15,490 nucleotides of DNA from 1-14-0-10-45-29 sp964532715 (GCA_964532715.1 CAZHIX010000027.1:1-15490), one strand, 5' to 3'; positions 1 through 7,058 are shown, counted from the first letter of the stretch. Notes: generated from the sequence alone by a model not told the origin. A program made the numbers and translations.

Positions 1-6
1 AAATTC

Positions 7-40
7 ATCCACGCGCTAAAGCGCATGGATTTCTTTCAAG
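7..40 (+). mobile_element. Possible right-end hairpin of an IS200/IS605 (TnpB-type) element
   Basis: Positions 7-17 and 20-30 are inverted repeats of 11 nt with one mismatch, built around GCGC-TAAA-GCGC. The mismatch is C-A on the + strand and would be a G-U wobble on the - strand. A short C-rich/G-rich hairpin with a TAAA-like loop, followed about 6 nt later by TCAA-G (36-40), resembles the subterminal palindrome and TCAA cleavage site at the right end of IS608-like elements. In such elements this region is also the 3' scaffold of the TnpB guide RNA. The transposase or TnpB gene would lie left of the window and is not visible, so this rests on the hairpin alone. It could equally be a terminator of the upstream gene. 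Confidence 0.35.
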
Positions 41-67
41 CAAAGGCACATTAAATGCTTAAAGCAA

Positions 68-682
68 GTGTACCAGCAGAAAAAAAATAGTATTCGCCTT
101 AGGATAATGGATTTTAGCATGATTGATACTAATGATGAGGAGCGAATTTTATCTGAAATGATTTTTTGTATAGGTGCTGCAAATTCTGGAGCAAAAAATG
201 CATTTGAAGCACAAACACGGATTGAACGGGATAAAAAACTTTGGAATGCAGATCAAAAATATATAGCGCGTGTGTTGTTAAAATCAAAAGTCAGATTTCA
301 TAATAATAAAGCTAAGTATATCATAAAAGCAAGAAAACACTTATTTTTTGATAAGAATTTACGAATTTACTTTAAACAAACAAAAGATGAAATTGAATTG
401 CGAGATATACTTGCAAAAAATGTCCTTGGCCTTGGAATGAAAGAATCTTCACATTTTCTAAGAAATATTGGACGTTGTGATAAAATTGCAATTTTAGATA
501 GACATATACTCAAAAATCTCAAAAGATATGAAGTGATTGAAGATATACCAAAGACTTTGACTCATAAAAAATACAGAGATATAGAAAATAAAATGAATGA
601 ATTTTCAAGTAAAATAAAGATACCGATGTCTCATCTTGATTTGTTATTTTGGAGTGAACAAACTGGCTATATATTTAAATAA
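68..682 (+). CDS. ogg: 8-oxoguanine DNA glycosylase/AP lyase, Ogg2 type
   Basis: Base-excision repair enzyme that removes 8-oxoguanine and nicks the abasic site by a lyase step. The helix-hairpin-helix reads GLGMKESSHFLRNIG (about residues 121-135), with the Schiff-base lysine in the MKES part. The catalytic aspartate lies in AILDRHIL (about 140-147). The protein ends in TGYIFK: in Ogg2 enzymes the C-terminal lysine itself helps tell 8-oxoG from G, and it is preserved here. Length (about 204 aa) fits the roughly 207-aa family. The 5' end is uncertain. The frame opens with GTG at 68, and the first ATG (107) would remove an arginine-rich helix that the family seems to keep. An ATG at 55 in the preceding frame runs into the same protein if one A is removed from the eight-A run at 80-87. 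The gene lies just after the possible IS end and 26 nt before the aminotransferase, so it is probably co-transcribed with it. Confidence 0.88.
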   Translation: MYQQKKNSIRLRIMDFSMIDTNDEERILSEMIFCIGAANSGAKNAFEAQTRIERDKKLWNADQKYIARVLLKSKVRFHNNKAKYIIKARKHLFFDKNLRIYFKQTKDEIELRDILAKNVLGLGMKESSHFLRNIGRCDKIAILDRHILKNLKRYEVIEDIPKTLTHKKYRDIENKMNEFSSKIKIPMSHLDLLFWSEQTGYIFK

Positions 683-695
683 GCATATATGAATT

Positions 696-703
696 AGGAG
701 GGG
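696..703 (+). promoter_or_regulatory. Strong Shine-Dalgarno site of the aminotransferase
   Basis: AGGAGGGG stands 5 nt before the ATG at 709. It fixes that start and implies a leadered mRNA, consistent with read-through from ogg. Confidence 0.75.
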
Positions 704-708
704 CTATT

Positions 709-2013
709 ATGGATACAGAGATATCTGATTATTTTAATACTCGCAACCCATCTGCAATAAGGCTTGCACAAATTGAATTTATGAAAAGAACCGATGTGTG
801 CGAAGCAATTAATGTTGCAATAGGTAATGTTGAATTGCCAATGCACCCTGCAATGGTTGAAAGAATGAAAAATTTGGCTGATAAAGATTCGCCGTTTGTA
901 AATGGAGTAGTCAAATATACACCTACAGTAGGAACAAAAGAGGCAAATGATGCAGTTTTTAATATAATTGAATCGTCAGGTTTTTGTACAGATGGACTTT
1001 ATACTCAGATCACAGACGGTGGCAGTTCTGCAATGGAACTTGTAATACTTGGAGCTTGTGGAGAGTTTAGAAGATTACAAAGACCGATAATGCTAATTGA
1101 CCCTGCATATACAAATTATATATCATTTGCACAAAGAGTCAAAAGAAGAGTTATAACGATACAAAGAAAACTTGAGGAAGATGGAACATTCACACTTGCA
1201 GATTTTGAAGAAATAGAAAACAAAATTATAGAACACAACCCAAGCGCAATAGTCGTGATACCATATGACAACCCAACGGGACAATTTTTTACAAACGAAC
1301 AGATGCTCAAAATCGCACAACTTTGTGTAAAATATAAAATGTGGTTTATTTCAGATGAAGCTTATAGAGAACTTAGCTATTCACAAGAAAAAGTAGTGAG
1401 CGTGTGGGGAATAACAAATAAACAAGTTGCTGATATAGAGGGTAGGAGAATCTCAATTGAGACGGTATCAAAAGTTTGGAACGCATGTGGGCTTAGAATT
1501 GGTGCGATAGTAACAGATAACAAATTATTTCATGAAAAAGCAGTTGCAGAATATACTACTAATTTGTGTGCAAATGCAATTGGACAATATATATTCGGAG
1601 CATTAGCACATCAAGAACATGAACAGATGAAAATTTGGTATTGCAAACAAAGAGATTATTATAAAAAAATGATTGTTCAAACTTCAAATGAATTAAAAAG
1701 GATTTTACCAAAAATAATTATATCGCGCCCAGAAGCATCAATCTATTCAGTCATTGATGTGCGAAATATTGCTAAAAAAGATTTTGATGCAAAGGAGTTT
1801 GTGATGCATTGTGCAAAAAACGCAAGTGTAGATATTGAAGGTAAAAAAATGACATTACTTGTAGCTCCGATGGATGGGTTTTATGATGATTTAACAAAAC
1901 AAAAACAAGCGAAAACTCAAATGAGAATTGCTTATGTCCAACCACCTGAAAAGATGAAAATGGTGCCTCAATTGTTTTGCAAACTTTTCAAAGATTATAA
2001 TGAACAAAAATAA
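709..2013 (+). CDS. Class I/II PLP-dependent aminotransferase (aspartate aminotransferase fold)
   Basis: Fold-type I aminotransferase that moves an amino group between an amino acid and a 2-oxo acid in the cytoplasm. The signature residues are in place. The PLP lysine is K255 in SKVWNACGLRIG, with the phosphate-side arginine R263 in the same motif. N188 is in YDNPTG. D216 and Y219 are in DEAYRE and contact the pyridine ring of PLP. The substrate alpha-carboxylate arginine is R406 in MRIAYV. The length, 434 aa, is slightly above the usual 390-410; extra residues lie around 380-400. Substrate specificity cannot be read from the sequence: aspartate, aromatic and alanine aminotransferases share these motifs. 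The next gene, pdxT, helps make the PLP cofactor, so the pairing is functionally sensible. Confidence 0.9.
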   Translation: MDTEISDYFNTRNPSAIRLAQIEFMKRTDVCEAINVAIGNVELPMHPAMVERMKNLADKDSPFVNGVVKYTPTVGTKEANDAVFNIIESSGFCTDGLYTQITDGGSSAMELVILGACGEFRRLQRPIMLIDPAYTNYISFAQRVKRRVITIQRKLEEDGTFTLADFEEIENKIIEHNPSAIVVIPYDNPTGQFFTNEQMLKIAQLCVKYKMWFISDEAYRELSYSQEKVVSVWGITNKQVADIEGRRISIETVSKVWNACGLRIGAIVTDNKLFHEKAVAEYTTNLCANAIGQYIFGALAHQEHEQMKIWYCKQRDYYKKMIVQTSNELKRILPKIIISRPEASIYSVIDVRNIAKKDFDAKEFVMHCAKNASVDIEGKKMTLLVAPMDGFYDDLTKQKQAKTQMRIAYVQPPEKMKMVPQLFCKLFKDYNEQK

Positions 2014-2023
2014 GTAATGAAGG

Positions 2024-2665
2024 ATGAACGACATATCACGTGATTCTATGAAAAAATTAAAGATTGCCATTTTAGCACTTCAAGGAAATGTAATTGAACA
2101 TTTTAACGCACTTAAAAATGCTACAAAAAAAGCTGATATTTGCATAGATATAATTATGGCAAGAGACTTAACTGATCTAGAAGATATAGACGCAATAATT
2201 TTACCAGGTGGCGAAAGTACTGCGATATCACTTTTGATTCAAAGGTCGCAAATGCTTGAAAAAATAAAAAAAATACCTGCAGTATTTGGGACGTGTGCAG
2301 GACTTATTTTAATGAGTAAAGATGTTTTGGGATTAGAAAAATGGCAAAAAACACTTGAGTTGATGGACGTAAATGTTTGCAGAAATGCATATGGAACACA
2401 AACAGATTCTTTTTCATCTCAATTAGATTGGGATTATATGAATAATGAAGAAATATTATTTATTCGCGCACCTAAAATATTGGATGTAAAAAATAATGTT
2501 AAAATACTTGCAAGAGACAAAAAAACGAATGACATTGCGATTGTTGAACAATACGACTCGCAAACTGGACAATATTTTCTTGGTGCAACATGCCATCCAG
2601 AGATGAGCAATTCAAAACTTACAGAATATTTTTTGAAAAAAATTTTATTGCACACTAAAATTTGA
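2024..2665 (+). CDS. pdxT: Pyridoxal 5'-phosphate synthase glutaminase subunit PdxT
   Basis: Class I glutamine amidotransferase that releases ammonia from glutamine and passes it to PdxS, which assembles PLP from ribose 5-phosphate, glyceraldehyde 3-phosphate and ammonia. Family motifs in order: AILALQGNVIEH (15-26), PGGEST (61-66), GTCAG with the nucleophile C91, RNAYGTQTDSF (120-130), FIRAP (146-150), and the His/Glu pair in CHPE (H191, E193). The triad C91-H191-E193 is complete. The ATG at 2024 has GAAGG touching it with no spacer. ATG at 2048 (residue 9) would start the protein exactly where the family usually begins (MKKLKIAILALQGN), so the real start may be 2048. It follows the aminotransferase by 10 nt. 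PdxS is not in this window. The 3' end overlaps the convergent TYW1 gene by 11 bp. Confidence 0.93.
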   Translation: MNDISRDSMKKLKIAILALQGNVIEHFNALKNATKKADICIDIIMARDLTDLEDIDAIILPGGESTAISLLIQRSQMLEKIKKIPAVFGTCAGLILMSKDVLGLEKWQKTLELMDVNVCRNAYGTQTDSFSSQLDWDYMNNEEILFIRAPKILDVKNNVKILARDKKTNDIAIVEQYDSQTGQYFLGATCHPEMSNSKLTEYFLKKILLHTKI

Positions 2666-3638
2666 TTATGCGATTATTTTTTGCATCTTCATCTTTACAC
2701 AAAAGAACCACTCTTGAAGGAACATGTTCATCAGTATAAATATACCCAGTAAGTTGAGCTAACTTTTTTGCATAATCTCTTATTTGCTCAATTGTGTACA
2801 TATCTTCAAGTCTTAGACCGCGCTCTTTATTTCTTGCCCAACCAACATAGACCATTGATTTTACTTCAACATAATGTGGCAATCCACGTTTTATTAGCTG
2901 AGCAAAGCCTTCAATATTATCATCATTTAATCCATGAGCTACAGTCATTCTAAGAACAGTTCGGGTTTTCTTTGAAGCTTCTTTTAGAAAGTCAAGCGAT
3001 TGCAGATAATTTTCCCACATTTGCTTACCATAACTTTCGCATTGTTGTGTAACTTTAATGTGAGTTTTTTCATCTGGAGCAACCAATGAGATGTAAAGTT
3101 GAGTTGGTAGTGGATTTAATTGTTTTAAAACAGTTGGAAATGTTCCATTAGTTACTAAAAAGGTTGTCATTTTCTTTTTGTGAAATATATCTATCAGCTC
3201 TGAAAGTCGTGGATACATAGTAGGCTCTCCAATTAAAGATATTGCAACATGCTTTGGTTGAAGTGCTTCTTGTGCAAGTTGTTTATCTGCTTTTACATTT
3301 CCATTAAAACCAGACATAAGACGTTTTTGCTCAAGAATAAGATTATCAACAATAAACTGTGGTTCGTCCCATTTGAAATCTTTTGGTATATTTAACCATC
3401 CGGATTTTGTTTCTGGAATTACTCTCCAACAAAATTTGCACGCCAGATTACAAAATTGAAGAACTGGAGAACATTGCAAACAACGATGAGAGTTTATCCC
3501 ATAAAATTGATGCTTGTAACACCAATGTATTTTAAGAATTGAATCTTTTGCATATTTGCACATCTTATTTGCAGAATGAGAACCGACTATATGGTACCCC
3601 TGTTTTCTTAGCCTGCCTTCAAATGTTGAAACATCCAT
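2655..3638 (-). CDS. taw1: tRNA 4-demethylwyosine synthase TYW1/Taw1 (radical SAM)
   Basis: Converts N1-methylguanosine-37 of tRNA-Phe to 4-demethylwyosine, using pyruvate as carbon source and two iron-sulfur clusters. The radical-SAM triad is the CxxxCxxC in QFCNLACKFCW. Three earlier cysteines spaced 13 and 13 residues apart (in MCKYA, HWCYK and HRCLQ) match the second-cluster ligands of the family. Typical stretches such as HSANK, FYGINSHRCLQ, SLIGEPTMYP and VTNGT are present. With the ATG at 3638 the six cysteines fall at 27, 40, 53 and 63, 67, 70, one off the numbering I recall for the Pyrococcus enzyme (26, 39, 52; 62, 66, 69). The frame extends to a TTG at 3659 that would add a basic MPRKRKP; the TATA spacing would also suit that start. 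An extra cysteine (CLQC) follows the third ligand. It is separated from aIF2-gamma by about 130 nt with its own TATA box. Confidence 0.94.
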   Translation of the reverse strand: MDVSTFEGRLRKQGYHIVGSHSANKMCKYAKDSILKIHWCYKHQFYGINSHRCLQCSPVLQFCNLACKFCWRVIPETKSGWLNIPKDFKWDEPQFIVDNLILEQKRLMSGFNGNVKADKQLAQEALQPKHVAISLIGEPTMYPRLSELIDIFHKKKMTTFLVTNGTFPTVLKQLNPLPTQLYISLVAPDEKTHIKVTQQCESYGKQMWENYLQSLDFLKEASKKTRTVLRMTVAHGLNDDNIEGFAQLIKRGLPHYVEVKSMVYVGWARNKERGLRLEDMYTIEQIRDYAKKLAQLTGYIYTDEHVPSRVVLLCKDEDAKNNRIIKF

Positions 3639-3679
3639 TGGTTTTCTTTTTCTTGGCAATTATATCACATCAAACATAA

Positions 3680-3689
3680 TATAATATAG
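3680..3689 (-). promoter_or_regulatory. TATA box of TYW1
   Basis: The - strand reads CTATATTATA here, in the gap between aIF2-gamma and TYW1. A start about 25 nt downstream would fall near 3659, giving either a leaderless TTG start or a leader of about 20 nt to the ATG at 3638, which has no Shine-Dalgarno site. Confidence 0.45.
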
Positions 3690-3768
3690 CAAACTACAGC
3701 AAACAGACCTTATTTGCATGAACTGAATATTTGCAATTACATTCAAAAGCTCATAGAGTTGGTTCAAA

Positions 3769-4968
3769 TCAAGAAATGACACCAAAACAGGACAATCTCC
3801 AACGTTGTTCCATTCTTCTTGAAAGTGCAACCTTTGAACCCTTTTCAACGTATAACGCACGTTTTAGTCTAAGCGTAAGTTTGTTTCCCTTTAATTTAAT
3901 TATTGAACCTATTGAGGTTGCAGTACCCACAGATACAACCATAGGCTCGTTGAGCTTGAGTAACGGATTGTCAAAACCCTCACGTTTTATTAGCATATAA
4001 TCTATTTGTAATTCGTCAGATATCTCGCCGATATTTTTATCTGCACTAAGGATTTGACCTACTAATTTATCTCCTTTGACTACAGCCGGATCAAGACTAG
4101 TCCCAACACCGATTAATCCACCACTCACTGCTTCTTTGAGTGAGCCACCCTCGCAATTCAAACTTAACACTTGTAAACTCACAGGTATGAAAGTATCCTT
4201 ATCCTTTTGTTTTTTCAAAAGACCAGGATGCAAATAAAGCGTATCGGATAATTTTATTTTTCCACAAATAATTGAACCGCCAACGACCCCACCCTTGAGA
4301 GTTTTTATTTGCTGACCAGGTTTATTTATATCAAATGAACGCGCAACATAAAGTTTTGCAGGTGAATCCAAATCTCTTTTTGGAGTTGGAATGTGAGTTT
4401 CTATCGCTTCAATTAGTGCGTCAATGTTTGCATTGTAGTTTGCAGATATTGGAATTATGGGTGCGTTTTCTGCAACTGTTCCCTTAGTAAATTTTTTTAT
4501 TTGATCGTAATGTTCTTTTGCACGTTTTGTGTCTACTAGATCTATTTTGTTCTGAACAATTACGATATTTTTTATGCCGAGAATATCAAGAACCATTAGA
4601 TGTTCTGTAGTTTGTGCCTGCGGGCATTGTTCATTTGCAGCGATTATTAGTAAGGCACCATCAATAATATTTGCAGCACTAATCATCGTCGCCATCAAAG
4701 TTTCGTGTCCAGGAGCATCAAGAAAAGATACTCTACGAAGAAGTTGATAATCATCTTTATTTTTATCTACAATTGTATGCTGAGCAACAAACTTTGAACC
4801 ATCGCTAGTTTTGTAAAATGCAGTATCAGCATAGCCTACACGGATAGTGATACCGCGTTTTAACTCTTCGGAATGAATATCGGTCCATTTTCCGCTCAAA
4901 GCTTTTGTTAACGAAGTTTTCCCATGATCGACATGACCAACAAGTCCTATATTTACTTCTGCCTGCAA
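3769..4968 (-). CDS. eif2g: Translation initiation factor aIF2 subunit gamma
   Basis: GTPase core of archaeal aIF2, which carries initiator Met-tRNA to the small ribosomal subunit. G motifs: P-loop GHVDHGKT (11-18), switch I region GITIRVGYAD (39-48), DAPGH (84-88), NKID (140-143) and SAN (about 175). Beta-barrel domains 2 and 3 follow, ending in the usual SRRMEQRWRL. The family normally has a zinc knuckle of two CxxC pairs between switch I and DAPGH; here that stretch (about 50-80) has no cysteine, which accounts for the slightly short 399 aa. The TTG start at 4968 is supported by AGGTG 7 nt upstream and by the usual N-terminal xAEVNIGLVGH. It lies 14 nt after eS6, the classic archaeal neighbour, so both are translated from one mRNA. 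Confidence 0.96.
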   Translation of the reverse strand: MQAEVNIGLVGHVDHGKTSLTKALSGKWTDIHSEELKRGITIRVGYADTAFYKTSDGSKFVAQHTIVDKNKDDYQLLRRVSFLDAPGHETLMATMISAANIIDGALLIIAANEQCPQAQTTEHLMVLDILGIKNIVIVQNKIDLVDTKRAKEHYDQIKKFTKGTVAENAPIIPISANYNANIDALIEAIETHIPTPKRDLDSPAKLYVARSFDINKPGQQIKTLKGGVVGGSIICGKIKLSDTLYLHPGLLKKQKDKDTFIPVSLQVLSLNCEGGSLKEAVSGGLIGVGTSLDPAVVKGDKLVGQILSADKNIGEISDELQIDYMLIKREGFDNPLLKLNEPMVVSVGTATSIGSIIKLKGNKLTLRLKRALYVEKGSKVALSRRMEQRWRLSCFGVIS

Positions 4969-4975
4969 ACAAAAA

Positions 4976-4980
4976 CACCT
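4976..4980 (-). promoter_or_regulatory. Shine-Dalgarno site deciding the TTG start of aIF2-gamma
   Basis: AGGTG on the - strand, 7 nt before TTG at 4968 and just past the eS6 stop codon. It makes the non-ATG start credible. Confidence 0.65.
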
Positions 4981-4982
4981 AT

Positions 4983-5375
4983 TTATTTCTTTTTATCCGA
5001 ATCGGATTTAATTATGAGTTCGTCAAGTGGTTTTGGACCTGCGATATTTATTTTACAGTTGATTTGTTGTATCTCATCAGAAACGACATTTCCTCTAACA
5101 ATTTTCTTGTTTCTCTCTCCCTTTTGTTTGTGCTTAAACCCAGGACCATTTGAAAGTAAAAGCTCTTTTCTTCTTGGACCATCTACATCGTGTCTCATTG
5201 GAAAACCAGCCGTATCAGTCCCGCCAGTTATCGTAAGAGTATAACCAGAAGCACCAATAATACCCCCATCAAAATCATCGCCTATTTTTTTTCCAATTAA
5301 AAGACCTTCTTTGTCTTTTGGAACATCTGCTTGATAGCTTTTTTTTGACTTTGAGTCTCCGATTACTATTTTCAT
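4983..5375 (-). CDS. rps6e: Small-subunit ribosomal protein eS6
   Basis: Structural protein of the archaeal/eukaryotic small ribosomal subunit. The sequence starts MKIVIGDSKSKKSYQ and carries the family core IGASGYTLTITGGTDTAGF, FPMRHDVDGPRRKELLLSNG and the basic GFKHKQKGERNKKIVRGN. The open frame runs back to 5435, but the ATG at 5375 has GAGGT 7 nt upstream and begins exactly where eS6 proteins begin; it gives 130 aa, normal for archaeal eS6. The first 20 residues of the longer frame are not part of the family. The C-terminus ends in a short acidic/basic tail (IKSDSDKKK). It is the first gene of the eS6-aIF2-gamma operon. The upstream peptidase ends 211 nt away, so a promoter for this pair should lie in 5388-5586. 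Confidence 0.95.
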   Translation of the reverse strand: MKIVIGDSKSKKSYQADVPKDKEGLLIGKKIGDDFDGGIIGASGYTLTITGGTDTAGFPMRHDVDGPRRKELLLSNGPGFKHKQKGERNKKIVRGNVVSDEIQQINCKINIAGPKPLDELIIKSDSDKKK

Positions 5376-5382
5376 AAATTCT

Positions 5383-5387
5383 ACCTC
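5383..5387 (-). promoter_or_regulatory. Shine-Dalgarno site of eS6
   Basis: GAGGT on the - strand, 7 nt before ATG at 5375. It selects the short (130-aa) form of eS6 and means that this mRNA has a leader. Confidence 0.7.
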
Positions 5388-5586
5388 GTCTATAAATATT
5401 AGTTTATCTATTTTATCAACATTTTCAATAATCAATACAACCCTATATTTATGAACATATTAACATTTTACTGACAACAACTAAGGGATTGAATGTATAT
5501 AATCAGTAAGCGTGAGTATTTATATATGTAGGTTGTGCACAAGCGAATTAAAATTATTGAAAATATAAGAGCTATTCTGATAGTGA
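5388..5586 (-). other. Leader/promoter region of the eS6 operon with an inverted repeat
   Basis: This AT-rich gap has no convincing gene. On the - strand it holds several TATA-like stretches; the one near 5446-5454 would give a leader of about 50 nt for eS6. A perfect 7-bp inverted repeat, TTACTGA (5468-5474) and TCAGTAA (5503-5509), encloses 28 nt. It might be a regulatory hairpin of this ribosomal operon, but repeats of this size are common by chance in AT-rich DNA. Confidence 0.3.
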
Positions 5587-6597
5587 TTATAAAATTGATG
5601 CTTTTTTACCATCAAATAATATATCGTTTTCAAACCGAACTCCAAATTTTGAACCATACCAACCAGGTTCAATTGCAAGACAAGTGTTTTTGCATAATTT
5701 CTCAGTTGACTTTTCATATATAGATGGACTTTCGTGTACCTCAATACCTATACCGTGGCCTATGCAATGAGGTAGATTTCCCAAACCAGACTTTTTTATA
5801 AGTGAATGAGAGTATTTTGCTAATTGACTTATAGACTCAAACTCTGAAAATTTATCTACTATATCATAAAAAATATCTTGGACTTTTGAATATTTTATTT
5901 TTTGTTCTTTGCAACCACCTATGAAAAAACAACGAGTTAGATCTGAACAATAATTTTTGTATTTTACACCAAAATCAATTAACACAACGTTATCATTTGA
6001 AAGTTTTTTATCACTTGGAATATGATGAGGATTTGCACTATTTTTACCACTTGCAACAATAGGTGCAAACGCAGGTTGAACTTTGTAGTTGATACATAAT
6101 TTTTTTAATTCAAAATCTATTTGAGATTCTGATTTTGATGTAGACAAAATAGACGCTATCGTTTCTAATATTTCATTTGCAATTTTAGACGCACGATATA
6201 TTTTAGATACTTCATCTGCATTTTTGCACACACGATTTGAGGATAGTCCTTCTGAAATATCTACAAAATTTTTTGATAAAAGTTTTTTTATACGTAAAAA
6301 ACGCAAGTGAGTTATGGAACTAAAATCAAGACCAATTTTTTTTGTATTTGCAACTTGTTTTTTTAGAATAGATGCTAAATTTTTTGAATTGAAAGATATT
6401 ACCTTAAAATGGATTTTTGTTTTTGCAAAATTATAATTCATTTGAGGAGCCAATAAAACCTTTGAGTTTTTTTTAAGAACTAAAATACAGTTGTCAATTT
6501 CACAACCACCACTATAATACAAAAAATTAGCGTTTATTTCCTCTCCACTATCTGAGCCAAACAACAAGGCAACATCACAGTTGTCAAATATTCCCAT
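5587..6597 (-). CDS. Xaa-Pro peptidase-like metallopeptidase (M24 family)
   Basis: Pita-bread-fold dinuclear metal peptidase that probably cleaves X-Pro bonds in the cytoplasm. An N-terminal creatinase-like domain (about 1-125) precedes the catalytic domain. The five metal ligands are all present: D208 (LIDFG), D219 (SDLTR), H281 (GHGIG), E310 (AIEPG) and E323 (VRFEND). The substrate-side motif SGKNSANPHH (183-192) is also typical. The length, 336 aa, is at the short end of Xaa-Pro dipeptidases (about 350). The pattern VRFEND near the C-terminus is the Xaa-Pro form rather than methionine aminopeptidase, which in archaea also lacks this N-terminal domain. The ATG at 6597 has a TATA box about 33 bp upstream and no Shine-Dalgarno site. 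It faces the large non-coding gap. Confidence 0.88.
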   Translation of the reverse strand: MGIFDNCDVALLFGSDSGEEINANFLYYSGGCEIDNCILVLKKNSKVLLAPQMNYNFAKTKIHFKVISFNSKNLASILKKQVANTKKIGLDFSSITHLRFLRIKKLLSKNFVDISEGLSSNRVCKNADEVSKIYRASKIANEILETIASILSTSKSESQIDFELKKLCINYKVQPAFAPIVASGKNSANPHHIPSDKKLSNDNVVLIDFGVKYKNYCSDLTRCFFIGGCKEQKIKYSKVQDIFYDIVDKFSEFESISQLAKYSHSLIKKSGLGNLPHCIGHGIGIEVHESPSIYEKSTEKLCKNTCLAIEPGWYGSKFGVRFENDILFDGKKASIL

Positions 6598-6626
6598 AAA
6601 GAATCATTATTGACACACAAATTATA

Positions 6627-6634
6627 ATTATAAA
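6627..6634 (-). promoter_or_regulatory. TATA box of the M24 peptidase
   Basis: The - strand reads TTTATAAT, the same octamer as before dnaJ. The expected start near 6604 leaves only a few nucleotides of leader before ATG at 6597. Confidence 0.55.
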
Positions 6635-6780
6635 GCAAATGTTTTTTATACGGACAAAAACTTGAACAAACACTAATAATTTTCAATTATCTGAGAGTGT
6701 GGCTAAAAAATATTTAAAAATCAGAGTATACAAATAGAGATAGATAAATTTAGTAGCTACGCACACTAAAACATATCAGA

Positions 6781-7058
6781 TTTGCTAAAAGAGCACTCAG
6801 CCCTAAAAGGCTTGAGTACGCAATTTGTTTTGGAACAAACCACAGCCAGCGCTGGTGCGCTGTAGCGTCTCCAGTCGCTTACGCGCCTGAAGATGCTACA
6901 TCCAACGACTATGTCGCTTCAATGTCTTGTGCTCATTTTTAGCAAATGGATTGCCACCCACAAAGTGCTTAGGAGCACTTTGGGGCACCACCGACACAAA
7001 ACCGGTGGTTGAGATGACACATACATCAACTCACCCACATGCAAGTGACAAGTGAGTT
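6781..7058. ncRNA. Candidate structured non-coding RNA (or large palindromic element) of unknown family
   Basis: G+C rises to about half (119 of 240 bases over 6781-7020) against about 30% around it. A long-range stem closes the first domain: TTTGCTAAAAGAGCAC (6781-6796) pairs with GTGCTC-AT-TTTTAGCAAA (6929-6946), interrupted only by a 2-nt bulge. Inside lie local hairpins: ACTCA-GCC/GGC-TGAGT (about 6795-6815), TTTGTT-TTGG-AACAAA (6824-6839), CAGCGC-TGGT-GCGCTG (6847-6862), a 40-nt hairpin at 6861-6900 whose 14-bp arms contain two non-Watson-Crick pairs plus an inner CGC/GCG, and CGAC-TAT-GTCG (6906-6916). A second domain has CAAAGTGCT-TAGG-AGCACTTTG (6961-6982), ACCACCG/CGGTGGT (6987-7009) and AACTCAC/GTGAGTT (7028-7058). 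The strand is undecided. I found none of the conserved blocks of RNase P RNA, SRP RNA, 5S rRNA or tRNA. Confidence 0.45.

Noticed and set aside
3756..3778. GGTTCAAATC resembling a tRNA T-loop, followed by ACACCA
   Set aside because: The flanking bases do not make a 5-bp T-stem and no matching acceptor or anticodon arm is found; it overlaps the end of aIF2-gamma.
3660..3860. 66-codon open frame between TYW1 and aIF2-gamma on the - strand
   Set aside because: It overlaps the 3' end of aIF2-gamma in another frame and has composition typical of a shadow frame.
5535..5723. 62-codon open frame beginning GTG after a TATA-like stretch
   Set aside because: It overlaps the 3' end of the M24 peptidase on the other strand, and the TATA-like stretch is too close (about 10 nt) to serve it.
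6781..7058. RNase P RNA or SRP RNA
   Set aside because: Neither strand shows the conserved RNase P core (GAGGAAAGUC-like, ACAGAA) or the SRP helix 8 GGAAGG/AGCAG motif; the resemblance of GGTGCGCTGTAG to an Alu-domain segment is isolated.
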